A stretch of 64,000 nt of DNA. Source: Mycobacterium adipatum. GTDB lineage: Bacteria; Actinomycetota; Actinomycetes; Mycobacteriales; Mycobacteriaceae. Of the stretch, positions 24,311 to 33,925 are shown piece after piece. The position numbers were made by a program, and so were the translations under genes. The notes beneath the pieces are model-generated. The model was not told where the DNA came from. It saw only the letters and a list, made by a program, of their open reading frames with translations, and did not search any database. Each line of letters opens with the position of its first letter. Position 1 is the stretch's first letter. The stretch covers positions 4,650,001 to 4,714,000 of the forward strand of contig NZ_CP015596.1 of the NCBI RefSeq assembly GCF_001644575.1, read 5' to 3'.

Positions 24311-25525
24311 ATGGCAATCAATCTGGAACTACCCAAGAAACTGCAGGCGGTCGTCGAGAAGGGTCACCAGGGAGCGGCGGAGATGCTGCGCCCGATCTCG
24401 CGCAAGTACGACCTCGCCGAGCACGCCTACCCCGTTGAGCTCGACACCCTGGCCAACCTCTTCGAGGGGTTGCAGGAGGCCAAGACCATCTCCTTCGCCG
24501 GAGCGGACGCCTTCGGTGGCCGCAACGACGAGGGCAAGAAGACCAACGTCAACGGCGCCAACATGTCTGCGCTGCTGAACGCCCTGGAGGTCAGCTGGGG
24601 CGATGTCGCACTGCTGTTGTCGATCCCCTTCCAGGGGCTCGGCAACGCCGCGATCTCCAGCGTCGCCAACAAGGAGCAACTGGAACGTTTCGGCAAGGTG
24701 TGGGCCTCGATGGCCATCACCGAGCCGAGCTTTGGCTCCGACTCGGCCGCGGTGTCCACCACCGCGACGCTCGACGGTGACGAGTACGTCATCAACGGCG
24801 AGAAGATCTTTGTCACCGCGGGATCCCGCGCCACCCACATCGTGGTGTGGGCGACGGTCGACAAGTCACTGGGTCGTGCGGCCATCAAGTCGTTCGTGGT
24901 GCCGCGTGAGCACCCCGGTGTCACCGTCGAACGCCTCGAGCACAAGTTGGGCATCAAGGCCTCCGACACCGCGGTGATCCGTTTCGAGAACGCGCGGATC
25001 CCGAAGGAGAACCTGCTCGGCGACCCGGAAGTCAAGGTCGACAAGGGTTTTGCCGGGGCCATGGAGACCTTCGACAACACCCGGCCCATCGTGGCCGCCA
25101 TGGCGGTCGGCGTCGCCCGCGCCGCCCTGGAGGAGCTTCGGGTCATCCTCACCGAGGCCGGCATCGAGATCTCCTATGACAAGCCCGCCCACGCGCAGAG
25201 CGCGCCGGCGGCGGAGTTCCTGCGCATGGAGGCCGACTGGGAGTCCGGTTATCTGCTGACCGTCCGCTCGGCGTGGCAGGCGGACAACAAGATCCCGAAC
25301 TCCAAAGAGGCCTCGATGGGTAAGGCGAAGGCCGCCCGGGTGGCCAGCGATATCACCCTCAAGGCGGTCGAGATGGCCGGCACCGCAGGGTACTCGGAGC
25401 AGACGCTGCTGGAGAAGTGGGCCCGCGACTCGAAGATCCTCGACATCTTCGAGGGCACTCAGCAGATCCAGCAGCTGGTGGTCGCCCGCCGCCTGCTGGG
25501 TCTGTCCTCGGCCCAGCTGAAGTGA
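24311..25525 (+). CDS. fadE23: Acyl-CoA dehydrogenase FadE23-like
   Basis: 404 residues. Typical motifs: SMAITEPSFGSDSAAVSTTA-like stretch (here ASMAITEPSFGSDSAAVSTT), YVINGEKIFVTAGSRATHIV, and the C-terminal GTAGYSEQTLLEKWARDSKI followed by LDIFEGTQQIQQL. The Glu of IFEGTQQI occupies the usual catalytic-base position. It works in fatty-acid or related acyl-CoA oxidation with the upstream FadE24-like protein, on the same transcript. A strong hairpin at 25531-25560 closes the unit. Confidence 0.88.
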   Translation: MAINLELPKKLQAVVEKGHQGAAEMLRPISRKYDLAEHAYPVELDTLANLFEGLQEAKTISFAGADAFGGRNDEGKKTNVNGANMSALLNALEVSWGDVALLLSIPFQGLGNAAISSVANKEQLERFGKVWASMAITEPSFGSDSAAVSTTATLDGDEYVINGEKIFVTAGSRATHIVVWATVDKSLGRAAIKSFVVPREHPGVTVERLEHKLGIKASDTAVIRFENARIPKENLLGDPEVKVDKGFAGAMETFDNTRPIVAAMAVGVARAALEELRVILTEAGIEISYDKPAHAQSAPAAEFLRMEADWESGYLLTVRSAWQADNKIPNSKEASMGKAKAARVASDITLKAVEMAGTAGYSEQTLLEKWARDSKILDIFEGTQQIQQLVVARRLLGLSSAQLK

Positions 25526-25530
25526 TGCTC

Positions 25531-25560
25531 GGTGGCGCCGATCGGGGGGTCGGCGCCACC
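25531..25560 (+). terminator. Terminator hairpin after fadE23
   Basis: GGTGGCGCCGA pairs perfectly with TCGGCGCCACC over an 8-base loop, five bases after the fadE23 stop. There is no T-run. Confidence 0.7.
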
Positions 25561-25571
25561 TCCCACTTCTG

Positions 25572-25597
25572 CTCGCCGAGAGTGCGGTTTCATTCGC
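25572..25597 (+). repeat. Inverted flanking repeat C, left of nuclease-like gene 2
   Basis: This 26-base unit (CTCGCCGAGAGTGCGGTTTC plus six) matches the reverse complement of 26665-26690 at 22 positions. The pair brackets the gene at 25716-26612. A weak hairpin with 25623-25638 (CGCACACTCGGGTGAG) is also visible. Confidence 0.6.
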
Positions 25598-25715
25598 AAC
25601 ACACCGCGGCCCCCGTATCCCGACGCACACTCGGGTGAGTCAGCCTGTGGATAACATGCGCGAATCGGGTGTCGACGGCTGATTCGTGTCGGCGCTCGTC
25701 GTCACCGTCGGTGGC

Positions 25716-26612
25716 ATGAACCCCGTCGATTGGCCATTCCGCGGCCCGGAGGCCGTGTCCGACGGCACCCTGACGTTCCGTGAACTTCGCCGCTTCAACA
25801 GGGCCATCTACCCGGCGGTGTGGATACCTCGCGACACCGCGCTGTCCCCGCAGGAGCTGGCCCGCGCGGCGTGGTTGTGGTCAGACCGCCGCGGCGTGGT
25901 GAGCGGCCTGTCCGCCTCGGCACTGTTGGGCGCCAAATGGATCGACGCCGGTGAGCGCGCCGAGATCATCCACAGCAACCGCAGGCCGCCGGCCGGGCTG
26001 ATCGTGCGTAGCGACACCCTGGCGCCCGGTGAGACAACCGAGGTCTCCGGCATGCAGGTCACCAACCCGGCCCGCACTGCATTCGATCTCGGGCGTCGAC
26101 TCAAGCTACGCGCGGGCGTGCAACGCGTCGATGCCCTGATAAGCGCCACCCGGGTGCAGGTTGCCGACGTCCACGCCGTCGCGCGTCAACATCCGGGCGC
26201 CCGCGGGCTACGCCAGTTGCGAGAGACTCTGGATATCGTCGACGGAGGCTCGGAATCCCCGTACGAGTCGTTGACGCGACTCGTACTGGTGCGCGCCGGG
26301 TTTCCGCGGCCGGTGACTCAGATCAGGGTCTACGACAGGTACGGCATCGCGCTGGCCCGGCTCGACATGGGCTGGCCCGAGTATCGCATCGCGGTCGAGT
26401 TCGACGGCGCTCAGCACTGGACGGACCCAGAGCAGCGGGACCGCGACATCGAACGCCACGCCGCCCTGGAAGCGCAGCGATGGATAGTCATCCGGATCAG
26501 TGCCGGCCTGCTGCACACCCATCGAGGGGCGTTCTTGGACCGCGTCCATGCGGCATTGCTGTCGCGGGGCTGCCCGCCGTTCGAGTATTCGGGTGACGAC
26601 TGCCGCTATTGA
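25716..26612 (+). CDS. AbiEi-like / DUF559-type PD-(D/E)XK nuclease-like protein, copy 2
   Basis: 298 residues from the ATG at 25716; a GTG at 25686 would add ten. It is a paralogue of the protein at 20537: both share LTFRELRRF/VTDHELRRW near the start, GLSASALLGAKW, a VTNPARTAFDLGRRL segment, VDGGSESPYESLTRLVLVRA and LARLDMGWPEYRIAVEFDGA followed by QH. The final part carries the acidic residues of a PD-(D/E)XK-like fold. It is flanked by inverted repeats C and D. No companion toxin or methylase gene is next to it. Role unknown; defence, repeat mobilisation or DNA repair are possibilities. Confidence 0.75.
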   Translation: MNPVDWPFRGPEAVSDGTLTFRELRRFNRAIYPAVWIPRDTALSPQELARAAWLWSDRRGVVSGLSASALLGAKWIDAGERAEIIHSNRRPPAGLIVRSDTLAPGETTEVSGMQVTNPARTAFDLGRRLKLRAGVQRVDALISATRVQVADVHAVARQHPGARGLRQLRETLDIVDGGSESPYESLTRLVLVRAGFPRPVTQIRVYDRYGIALARLDMGWPEYRIAVEFDGAQHWTDPEQRDRDIERHAALEAQRWIVIRISAGLLHTHRGAFLDRVHAALLSRGCPPFEYSGDDCRY

Positions 26613-26664
26613 GCAGGCGAGCTCCCCGAAAGTGCATCCGCATACGCCCGATGTCGGCGAGCCG

Positions 26665-26690
26665 CGGACGAAACCGCACGCTCGCCGAGA
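26665..26690 (-). repeat. Inverted flanking repeat D, right of nuclease-like gene 2
   Basis: Minus-strand reading CTCGGCGAGCGTGCGGTTTC plus six matches repeat C at 22 of 26 positions. It also contains half of a small hairpin (TCGGCGAG 26655-26662 with CTCGCCGA 26682-26689). Confidence 0.6.
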
Positions 26691-26696
26691 AGCAAT

Positions 26697-26733
26697 AGAA
26701 AAATCCCCCGAGGCGCAGTGCCCCGGGGGATTC
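26697..26733 (-). terminator. Rho-independent terminator of the Ag85-family gene
   Basis: On the minus strand AATCCCCC pairs with GGGGGATT over a 15-base loop and is followed by TTTTTCTAT. It lies 13 bases after the stop at 26746. Confidence 0.85.
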
Positions 26734-26745
26734 TCTACGGCTTAC

Positions 26746-27909
<1,164 letters not shown>

Positions 27910-27945
27910 TCAGGGGTGTGCGCGAGTCGCCGTAGGCTGCCCGTC

Positions 27946-28512
27946 ATGACGCCCGCCCAGAACCCGTCCGGCAACCGTCTGACCATTGACGATTGGCTTC
28001 AGGCCGGATACGCGATCCTGGCCGAGGACGGCATAAAAACGCTGAAAATCGAACGTTTGTGTGCACGCCTGAAGGTGACCAAGGGCAGCTTCTACTGGCA
28101 CTTCGACGGCATGCCCAGCTACCGGGCGGCCCTGGTCGAGGGCTGGCGCAACCTGCGCGACGAGGATCGCAGCCAGATCGAGGCCATCGGGGAGTTGCCG
28201 CCCCGCGAGCGGCTCGCCCAGATGATGACCTCCCTGGTGAGCCCGCGGCATTGGACGCTGGAACGCGCCATGCGCGAGTGGGCACGCTCCGATGACACCG
28301 TCGCCGACAGTGTGCGGGCCGCCGATCGGCGGGTCCTGGCCGCCGTGCGCACCGCGTTCGAGGACGCCGGGTTCGATCCCGACGAGGCCGACCTCCGTGC
28401 GAACGCCACATTTGCCGTCGGCATCGGATTCCTGCACCTGTCCGGCCGGGTGCCCGACCCCGGGCAGGCCGCACAGAGCGAGCGCTTCCTGGACCTGATG
28501 CTGGCGCGCTGA
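27946..28512 (+). CDS. TetR-family regulator
   Basis: 188 residues from the ATG at 27946. The N-terminal DNA-binding domain reads LTIDDWLQAGYAILAEDGIK, then the helix-turn-helix LKIERLCARLKVTKGSFYWH; the FYWHF core is typical TetR. The C-terminal part is the variable effector domain. A 22-base palindrome (28518-28539) lies between its stop and the monooxygenase-like gene 37 bases downstream, so it probably controls that gene set and may be co-transcribed with it or separately expressed. Confidence 0.9.
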   Translation: MTPAQNPSGNRLTIDDWLQAGYAILAEDGIKTLKIERLCARLKVTKGSFYWHFDGMPSYRAALVEGWRNLRDEDRSQIEAIGELPPRERLAQMMTSLVSPRHWTLERAMREWARSDDTVADSVRAADRRVLAAVRTAFEDAGFDPDEADLRANATFAVGIGFLHLSGRVPDPGQAAQSERFLDLMLAR

Positions 28513-28517
28513 CCGCT

Positions 28518-28539
28518 TTCCATACTAAAAAGTATGGAA
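28518..28539. promoter_or_regulatory. Operator-like palindrome TTCCATACT-AAAA-AGTATGGAA
   Basis: Perfect 9-base arms with an AAAA centre, 10 bases before the ATG of the monooxygenase-like gene and 5 bases after the TetR stop. Size and position suit a TetR dimer. Confidence 0.7.
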
Positions 28540-28549
28540 CGGTCTGGCC

Positions 28550-29713
28550 ATGACGACGATCGAGGCCCGCGGCCTTATCACCGATGAGTTCGTGAGCGCA
28601 CTGGCCCAGCGCGCCGCCGAGGCCGAGAAGCTGCGCCGGCTGCCCGAGGCGACCATGGCGGACCTGACCGCAAGCGGGTTCACCGACCTGCTGGTGCCGA
28701 CACGCTACGGAGGGCAGCAGGCCCCCTTCCCGGCCCTGCTGGACCCGGTGCGGCGGATGGCACACGGCTGCACCTCCAGCGCCTGGACGATCGGCTTCTA
28801 CGCGCTGCACAACTGGATGCTGGCGCTGTTCGGGGAGCAGGCCCAGCAGGAGGCCTTCGGCACCCGGCCCTTCCTGGCGCCGGCACCACTGGCCCCGACG
28901 GGCAGAGGGCTGCCGGTCGACGGCGGCATCCGGCTGTCGGGGCGCTGGTCCTGGGCCACCGGGGTGAACCACGGCAACTGGATCATCGTCGCCGCACTCT
29001 GTGGACCGGACGAGGACATCTACCCCGCTCTTGCGCTGCTGCCCGCCGGCGAGGTCACCGTCGATGACGTCTGGCACACCGATGGCATGCGCGCGACCGG
29101 CTCCAACGATGCCATCGCCATCGATGTCTTCGTCCCCGAACACCGACTGGTGAAGGTCGCCGACATCTACGCCGGCACCGCCCCCGGCGCGGGACTGCAC
29201 GACTCCGCCACCTACCGCTGGCCGATGGTGCCCGCGCTGGCGCTGCTGGCGTCGATGCCCGCGCTGGGCAGCGCCGAACGGGTCACCGAGATGTACGCCC
29301 AGCGCCTTGCCGAGCGTGTACTGGCCTACGAGGGCGTCATGCAGAAGGACAAGCCGATCGCCCAGGCGCACCTGGCCGGCGCGCAGGTGCGCCTGCGTGC
29401 CTTGCGCGGCCTGCTGGCCGACACCGTCGGTGAGATCGAGACGATCGTTGCGCGCGGCGATTCGGTGGACAAGCCGGTGCGGTCGCAGGCGCGGCTGGCC
29501 GCGGCGCACATCGTCGCCGAATCCAAGGCGGTGATCGGCGACCTGATGGGTGCCGGCGGAGCCAGCATCCACTTCCTGACCAGCCCGCTGCAGCGCTACA
29601 AGCGCGACGTGGATGTGCTGTCCGGGCACGTGGTGTTCGACTACGACACCAGCCGGGAGCTGGCCGGTGCGCTGTCACTGGGTATGCACATCCCGCGCAC
29701 GTCGATGATCTGA
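28550..29713 (+). CDS. Group D flavin-dependent monooxygenase-like / acyl-CoA dehydrogenase-fold protein
   Basis: 387 residues with the acyl-CoA dehydrogenase fold, but the pattern is that of two-component flavin hydroxylases (HsaA type): LRRLPEATMADLTASGFTDL, PTRYGGQQAPFP, STSAWTIGFYALHNWMLAL-like stretch (CTSSAWTIGFYALHNW), SGRWSWATGVNHGNWIIVAA and C-terminal GGASIHFLTSPLQRYKRDVD. Such enzymes use reduced flavin from a partner to hydroxylate aromatics. The flavodoxin-fold gene 12 bases downstream could be that reductase. It may otherwise be a true dehydrogenase; the missing EGT-type catalytic Glu argues for the hydroxylase reading. Confidence 0.75.
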   Translation: MTTIEARGLITDEFVSALAQRAAEAEKLRRLPEATMADLTASGFTDLLVPTRYGGQQAPFPALLDPVRRMAHGCTSSAWTIGFYALHNWMLALFGEQAQQEAFGTRPFLAPAPLAPTGRGLPVDGGIRLSGRWSWATGVNHGNWIIVAALCGPDEDIYPALALLPAGEVTVDDVWHTDGMRATGSNDAIAIDVFVPEHRLVKVADIYAGTAPGAGLHDSATYRWPMVPALALLASMPALGSAERVTEMYAQRLAERVLAYEGVMQKDKPIAQAHLAGAQVRLRALRGLLADTVGEIETIVARGDSVDKPVRSQARLAAAHIVAESKAVIGDLMGAGGASIHFLTSPLQRYKRDVDVLSGHVVFDYDTSRELAGALSLGMHIPRTSMI

Positions 29714-29725
29714 CGAGGTACACCG

Positions 29726-30328
29726 ATGACGACGACACTGTGGGTCGAGGCAAGCCCCAAGGGGGACGCGGCGCTTTCCTCCCAACTGGCGCAGGCCTAT
29801 CTGGAAGGCCAGGACTACGAGCGGTTCTCGGTATGGGGTGAGGATGTGTTGCGCTTCGGACGGGACGCCGCGATCGCCAAGTTCGCCCCGCTGTTCGGCG
29901 AGAGCGTCACCGACGAGCAGCAGGCGATCTGGCAGCAGGTGCTCGACGAGATCGAGCGCGTCCGCCGTTTCGATCGGTTGGTGGTGTCGGCGCCCATGTG
30001 GAATTGGCATGTCCCCCATGCCCTCAAGGCGTGGATCGACGTCATCGTGCAACCCATTGCCAGCTTCACCCTGAACGACAAGGGCGAGCACGTCGGCACG
30101 CTCGGCGAGGGCAAGCCGCTGCAGCTCATCCTGACCCGCAGCAGCGCCTACGACGGTCGGCACGCAGAACTGCAGGATTTCCAGCGCCCGTATCTGGAGT
30201 ACGTCTTCGGCATGCTGGGCTATCAGGTCGAGACGCTGGTGATCGAACCCACCACCCGCTGGACACCGGCGGAACGTGAGCAAATGCGCACCGAGGCAAT
30301 GGCATCGGTACGCGCGCTGGCCGAGTAA
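29726..30328 (+). CDS. FMN-dependent NAD(P)H oxidoreductase (azoreductase/flavodoxin_2 type)
   Basis: 200 residues. Flavodoxin-like fold with the N-terminal phosphate loop region TTLWVEASPKGDAALSSQLA and the diagnostic VVSAPMWNWHVPHALKAWID of AzoR/quinone reductases. It reduces FMN, quinones or azo compounds with NAD(P)H. Placed directly behind the monooxygenase-like gene, so it may supply reduced flavin; this is inferred from position only. Cytoplasmic, no signal peptide. Confidence 0.88.
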   Translation: MTTTLWVEASPKGDAALSSQLAQAYLEGQDYERFSVWGEDVLRFGRDAAIAKFAPLFGESVTDEQQAIWQQVLDEIERVRRFDRLVVSAPMWNWHVPHALKAWIDVIVQPIASFTLNDKGEHVGTLGEGKPLQLILTRSSAYDGRHAELQDFQRPYLEYVFGMLGYQVETLVIEPTTRWTPAEREQMRTEAMASVRALAE

Positions 30329-30392
30329 CCCGTCGGGTCATCGCGGGAGGGCACCGCCGCCGGGGGCCACCCCTTGCGCCCCCACCAAACAA

Positions 30393-30408
30393 AAAGTAAA
30401 GTCACTTT
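30393..30408. promoter_or_regulatory. Small dyad AAAGT-N6-ACTTT upstream of the dioxygenase-like gene
   Basis: Short inverted repeat in an AT-rich patch (30388-30420) about 33 bases before the start at 30441. The 112-base spacer and AT-rich patch suggest a separate promoter here. Confidence 0.3.
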
Positions 30409-30440
30409 CAGTTTTTTCACCGAGATCTCCGAGGAGCGTC

Positions 30441-31532
30441 ATGGAATCCTTCGTCCATCTGCGAAAAGGCAAGACGCCCAAACGGGTGCACGCCGATCTC
30501 GACGGACTCAAGGACGACGAGCTCGGCCGTGGAGGTTTCGTCGGGCGGACCGCCAATATGTACCGGCGCAACGACCCCACCGCGTACCGCACCGTCGGCC
30601 CGCTGCGCCCCACCGACGTGCTGTCCTCGGAACTGAAGCCCGGCGACGCCACCGACGCCCAGGGCGGACCACTGCTCATGTTCTCCAACGACGACTGCCT
30701 GGTACTGCTGAGCCGACGCACCGAGCCGATGCCGTTCTTCGTCCGCTATGTCGACGGAGACCTGCTCATCTTCGTGCACAAGGGTGCCGGACTGCTGGAA
30801 ACCGAGTTCGGTCCGTTGCACTACCGCGAGGGCGACTGGGTCTACATTCCCAAGGCCTGCACGTTCCGTCAGATACCCGATTCCGAGAGCACCTGGCTGA
30901 TGATCCAGGCGACCGACGATTTCCGGGTCCCACCGGCGGGCATCCTGGGCAGGCATTTCCCGTTTGACCCGGCGCAGGTGACCATCCCCGAACCGGCACC
31001 CTGCGATGACGACGGCAGGGATGAATACGAGGTACGCCTGATCCACGACGGCGGGCCGACGAGCCTTTTCTACCAACACAATCCACTCGATGTGGAAGGC
31101 TGGCGCGGGGACAACTTCCCGTTCACCTTCAATATCGAGGACTACACCGTCATCACCTCCGAGAGCGTGCACCTGCCCCCGACGGTGCACCTGTTCATGC
31201 AGGCGACCGGCGTGTACGTGATGAACTTCCTGCCCAAGCCCGCCGAAAGCGTGCCCGGCACCGAGCGCACCCCGTGGTATCACCGCAACGTCGACTACGA
31301 CGAGATCGCGTTCTTCCATTCCGGCTCCCTGTACGGCATACCGATGCCGCCCGGACTGGTTTCCCATGCGCCGCAAGGAGTTCATCACGGCGCGCCGGAG
31401 AAGGCGCGGGAACGCGCGCGCCGCAAGTTCGACGATTACGACCGGGTCGACTGGTCGGTCATCGCCATCGACACCCGCCGCCGACTCATCCCGTCCGCCG
31501 AAATCCTCGCCAACGATCTGGGGCAGCACTAG
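30441..31532 (+). CDS. Homogentisate 1,2-dioxygenase-like protein
   Basis: 363 residues from an ATG with GAGGAG upstream. Double cupin fold; the opening VHLRKGKTPKRVHADLDGLK and the C-terminal metal site are HmgA-like: PPTVHLFMQ, YHRNVDYDEIAFFHSGSLYG (His and Glu) and SHAPQGVHHGAPEKARERAR (His). It should open an aromatic ring using Fe(II) and oxygen. It is somewhat shorter than many HmgA proteins, and maleylacetoacetate isomerase and fumarylacetoacetase genes are not nearby, so the substrate may not be homogentisate. It overlaps the alpha/beta hydrolase by one base. Confidence 0.85.
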   Translation: MESFVHLRKGKTPKRVHADLDGLKDDELGRGGFVGRTANMYRRNDPTAYRTVGPLRPTDVLSSELKPGDATDAQGGPLLMFSNDDCLVLLSRRTEPMPFFVRYVDGDLLIFVHKGAGLLETEFGPLHYREGDWVYIPKACTFRQIPDSESTWLMIQATDDFRVPPAGILGRHFPFDPAQVTIPEPAPCDDDGRDEYEVRLIHDGGPTSLFYQHNPLDVEGWRGDNFPFTFNIEDYTVITSESVHLPPTVHLFMQATGVYVMNFLPKPAESVPGTERTPWYHRNVDYDEIAFFHSGSLYGIPMPPGLVSHAPQGVHHGAPEKARERARRKFDDYDRVDWSVIAIDTRRRLIPSAEILANDLGQH

Positions 31533-32722
31533 TGACCACCACCGAGACTCCCGTGAAATTCGAGTACGAGCGCATCCCTTATCTGGTCGCCTACCAGAAC
31601 ACCTCCAGCGTCCGCGATGTATACGGCGGCGTCGCCGAGCTCGTCGTACTGGAGAGCTATCTGCTCAAACCGAAGGACAAGCCGTCTGACACCGTGCTGG
31701 TGTTCATGCACCCGATCGGTGGCGGCGCGTATCTGCCGATGATCAACGCGCTGGCCCGCGCCGGGCACCATGTCATCTACTGCAACAGCCGGTTCCGCGG
31801 CACCGACTCCGCGCTGCTGATGGAAAAAGTCGTCGAGGATCTCGGCGAGTGCATAAAGGACGCCAAGAACCGGTTGGGGTACGACAAGGTGGTGCTGGCC
31901 GGCTGGAGCGGCGGCGGATCGCTGTCGGTGTTCTACCAGCAGCAGGCACAGCATCCGACGGTGACCGCCAGCCCCTCTGGTGACGGCCCGGACCTCACTC
32001 AACTCGGACTCATCCCAGCCGACGGCATCATGTTGCTGGCCGCCCACATCAGCCGGCACGGCACCATGACCGAATGGATGGACGCGTCCATCCTCGACGA
32101 GAACGACCCGTCCAAGCGGGACCCCGAACTCGACCTGTACAACCCCGACAACCCGAACCAGCCGCCGTACACACAAGAGTTCCTGGCCCGTTACCACGAG
32201 GCGCAGATCGCCCGCAACCGGCGGATCACCAAGTGGGTCAAAGAAAAACTGGCCGAGCTGAAGGCGGCCGGCCGCCCCGATGACGAGTATGCATTCGTCG
32301 TGCACGGCACCATGGCCGACCCGCGTTGGCTCGATCCCACCGTCGATCCCAACGAACGCACCCCGGGGATCTGCTATCTGGGCGATCCTCAGGTGGTGAA
32401 CAACTCCCCCGTCGGGCTGGCCCGGTTCTGCACGCTGCGCAGCTGGCTGTCGCAGTGGAGCTATGACGACGCCCACGGCGACGCCGTCAAGGCCGGCCCC
32501 GATATCGCGGTCCCCGCCCTGGTGATCGGCAACCTCGCCGACGACGCCTGCACCCCCAGTCACACCCGGCGGCTGTTCGAGGCGATCGGGCATCCGGACA
32601 AGGAGATGCACGAGATCAGCGGCGCCAACCACTACTACTCCGGACCCGACCAGCGCGGCACCCTGCGTCAGGCCGTCGCGGTGTGCACGGATTGGCTGCA
32701 TCGGCACGGATTCTCACTGTGA
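31532..32722 (+). CDS. Alpha/beta hydrolase
   Basis: 396 residues from a GTG that overlaps the dioxygenase stop (TAGTG). Oxyanion region VFMHPIGGGAYLPM, nucleophile VLAGWSGGGSLSVFY (Gly-Trp-Ser-Gly-Gly), acid loop near VIGNLADDACTPSHTRR and His in ISGANHYYSGP are visible. An insert of about 100 residues between the strands holds ARNRRITKWVKEKLAELKA. Tight coupling with a ring-cleaving dioxygenase suggests hydrolysis of the cleavage product, but this is inference. Confidence 0.85.
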   Translation: MTTTETPVKFEYERIPYLVAYQNTSSVRDVYGGVAELVVLESYLLKPKDKPSDTVLVFMHPIGGGAYLPMINALARAGHHVIYCNSRFRGTDSALLMEKVVEDLGECIKDAKNRLGYDKVVLAGWSGGGSLSVFYQQQAQHPTVTASPSGDGPDLTQLGLIPADGIMLLAAHISRHGTMTEWMDASILDENDPSKRDPELDLYNPDNPNQPPYTQEFLARYHEAQIARNRRITKWVKEKLAELKAAGRPDDEYAFVVHGTMADPRWLDPTVDPNERTPGICYLGDPQVVNNSPVGLARFCTLRSWLSQWSYDDAHGDAVKAGPDIAVPALVIGNLADDACTPSHTRRLFEAIGHPDKEMHEISGANHYYSGPDQRGTLRQAVAVCTDWLHRHGFSL

Positions 32723-33924
32723 CGGCAATCGGGGCCCTCGACGGCATCCGGGTCCTGGAGCTCGGCACGCTGATCTCCGGGCCGTTCGCGGGCCGGCTGC
32801 TCGGTGACATGGGCGCCGAGGTCATCAAGATCGAACTGCCCGGCGCACCGGACCCGCTGCGCACCTGGGGTCAGGCCGAACTCGATGGGCACCACTTCTT
32901 CTGGACGGTGCACGCCCGCAACAAGAAGGCCGCCACCCTGGATCTGCGCACCGCGCGGGGCCGCGAGCTGTTCCTGGAGCTGGTGGACCGCTCCGACATC
33001 ATCGTGGAGAACTTCCGACCCGGCACCCTGGAGAAGTGGGACCTGGGCTACGAGGTCCTGCGTGCACGCAACAAGGGCATCATCCTGGTGCGGGTGTCCG
33101 GGTACGGCCAGACCGGTCCGGACGCCGGTAAGGCCGGCTACGCCTCGGTCGCCGAGGCGGCCAGCGGGTTGCGCCACATGAACGGATTCCCGGGCGGTCC
33201 GCCGCCGCGGCTGGCGCTGTCGCTGGGCGACAGCCTGGCCGGCATGTTCGCCGCGCAGGGCGCGCTGGCCGCGCTCTACCGGCGCAGTGTCACCGGCGAA
33301 GGCCAGATCGTCGACACCGCGTTGACCGAAAGCTGCTTGGCCATCCAGGAATCCACCATTCCCGACTACGATGTCGGCGGCGTGGTGCGGGGACCATCGG
33401 GGACCCGACTGGAGGGCATCGCGCCATCGAACATCTACCAGAGCGCCAACGGCAGCTGGGTGGTGATCGCGGCCAACCAGGACACGGTGTTCCGCCGGCT
33501 GTGCGCGGCGATGGGCAAGCCCGAACTGGCCACCGACGACCGCTTCGTCAATCACGTGGCGCGCGGACGCAACCAAGACGAGCTCGACACGATCATCGGC
33601 GCCTGGGCGGCCGACCGGGAACCGGGCGAGATCATCGCCACGCTGTCCGACGCCGGAGTGATCAGCGGTCCGATCAACACCGTGGCCGAGGTGGTCGAGG
33701 ACCCACAGCTGCGGGCCCGCGGAATGATCGCCGACCACTGGGACGATCGGGTGCAGCGCAATGTCAAGGGCCCGGGTGTCATCCCGGTGCTCTCGGAGAC
33801 ACCGGGCGGCATCCGCAACGGTGGATCGGCCCGTCCGGGCCAGCACAATGACGAGGTGTACTCGGGACTGCTGGGTCTGAGCGCCGAGGAACTGACGACG
33901 CTGCAAGAGCAAGGGGTGCTGTGA
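32719..33924 (+). CDS. Class III CoA-transferase (CaiB/BaiF family)
   Basis: 401 residues from a GTG overlapping the previous stop by 4 bases (GTGA). Family signatures: GIRVLELGTLISGPFAGRLL, GDMGAEVIKIE, ARNKKAATLDLRTARGRELF, NFRPGTLEKWDLGYE and VRVSGYGQTGPDAGKAGYAS. The catalytic Asp is in SLGDSLAGMFA. It moves CoA from an acyl-CoA onto a carboxylic acid, probably activating a ring-cleavage product so that the next enzyme can act. Confidence 0.93.
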   Translation: MTAIGALDGIRVLELGTLISGPFAGRLLGDMGAEVIKIELPGAPDPLRTWGQAELDGHHFFWTVHARNKKAATLDLRTARGRELFLELVDRSDIIVENFRPGTLEKWDLGYEVLRARNKGIILVRVSGYGQTGPDAGKAGYASVAEAASGLRHMNGFPGGPPPRLALSLGDSLAGMFAAQGALAALYRRSVTGEGQIVDTALTESCLAIQESTIPDYDVGGVVRGPSGTRLEGIAPSNIYQSANGSWVVIAANQDTVFRRLCAAMGKPELATDDRFVNHVARGRNQDELDTIIGAWAADREPGEIIATLSDAGVISGPINTVAEVVEDPQLRARGMIADHWDDRVQRNVKGPGVIPVLSETPGGIRNGGSARPGQHNDEVYSGLLGLSAEELTTLQEQGVL

Positions 33925-33925
33925 C

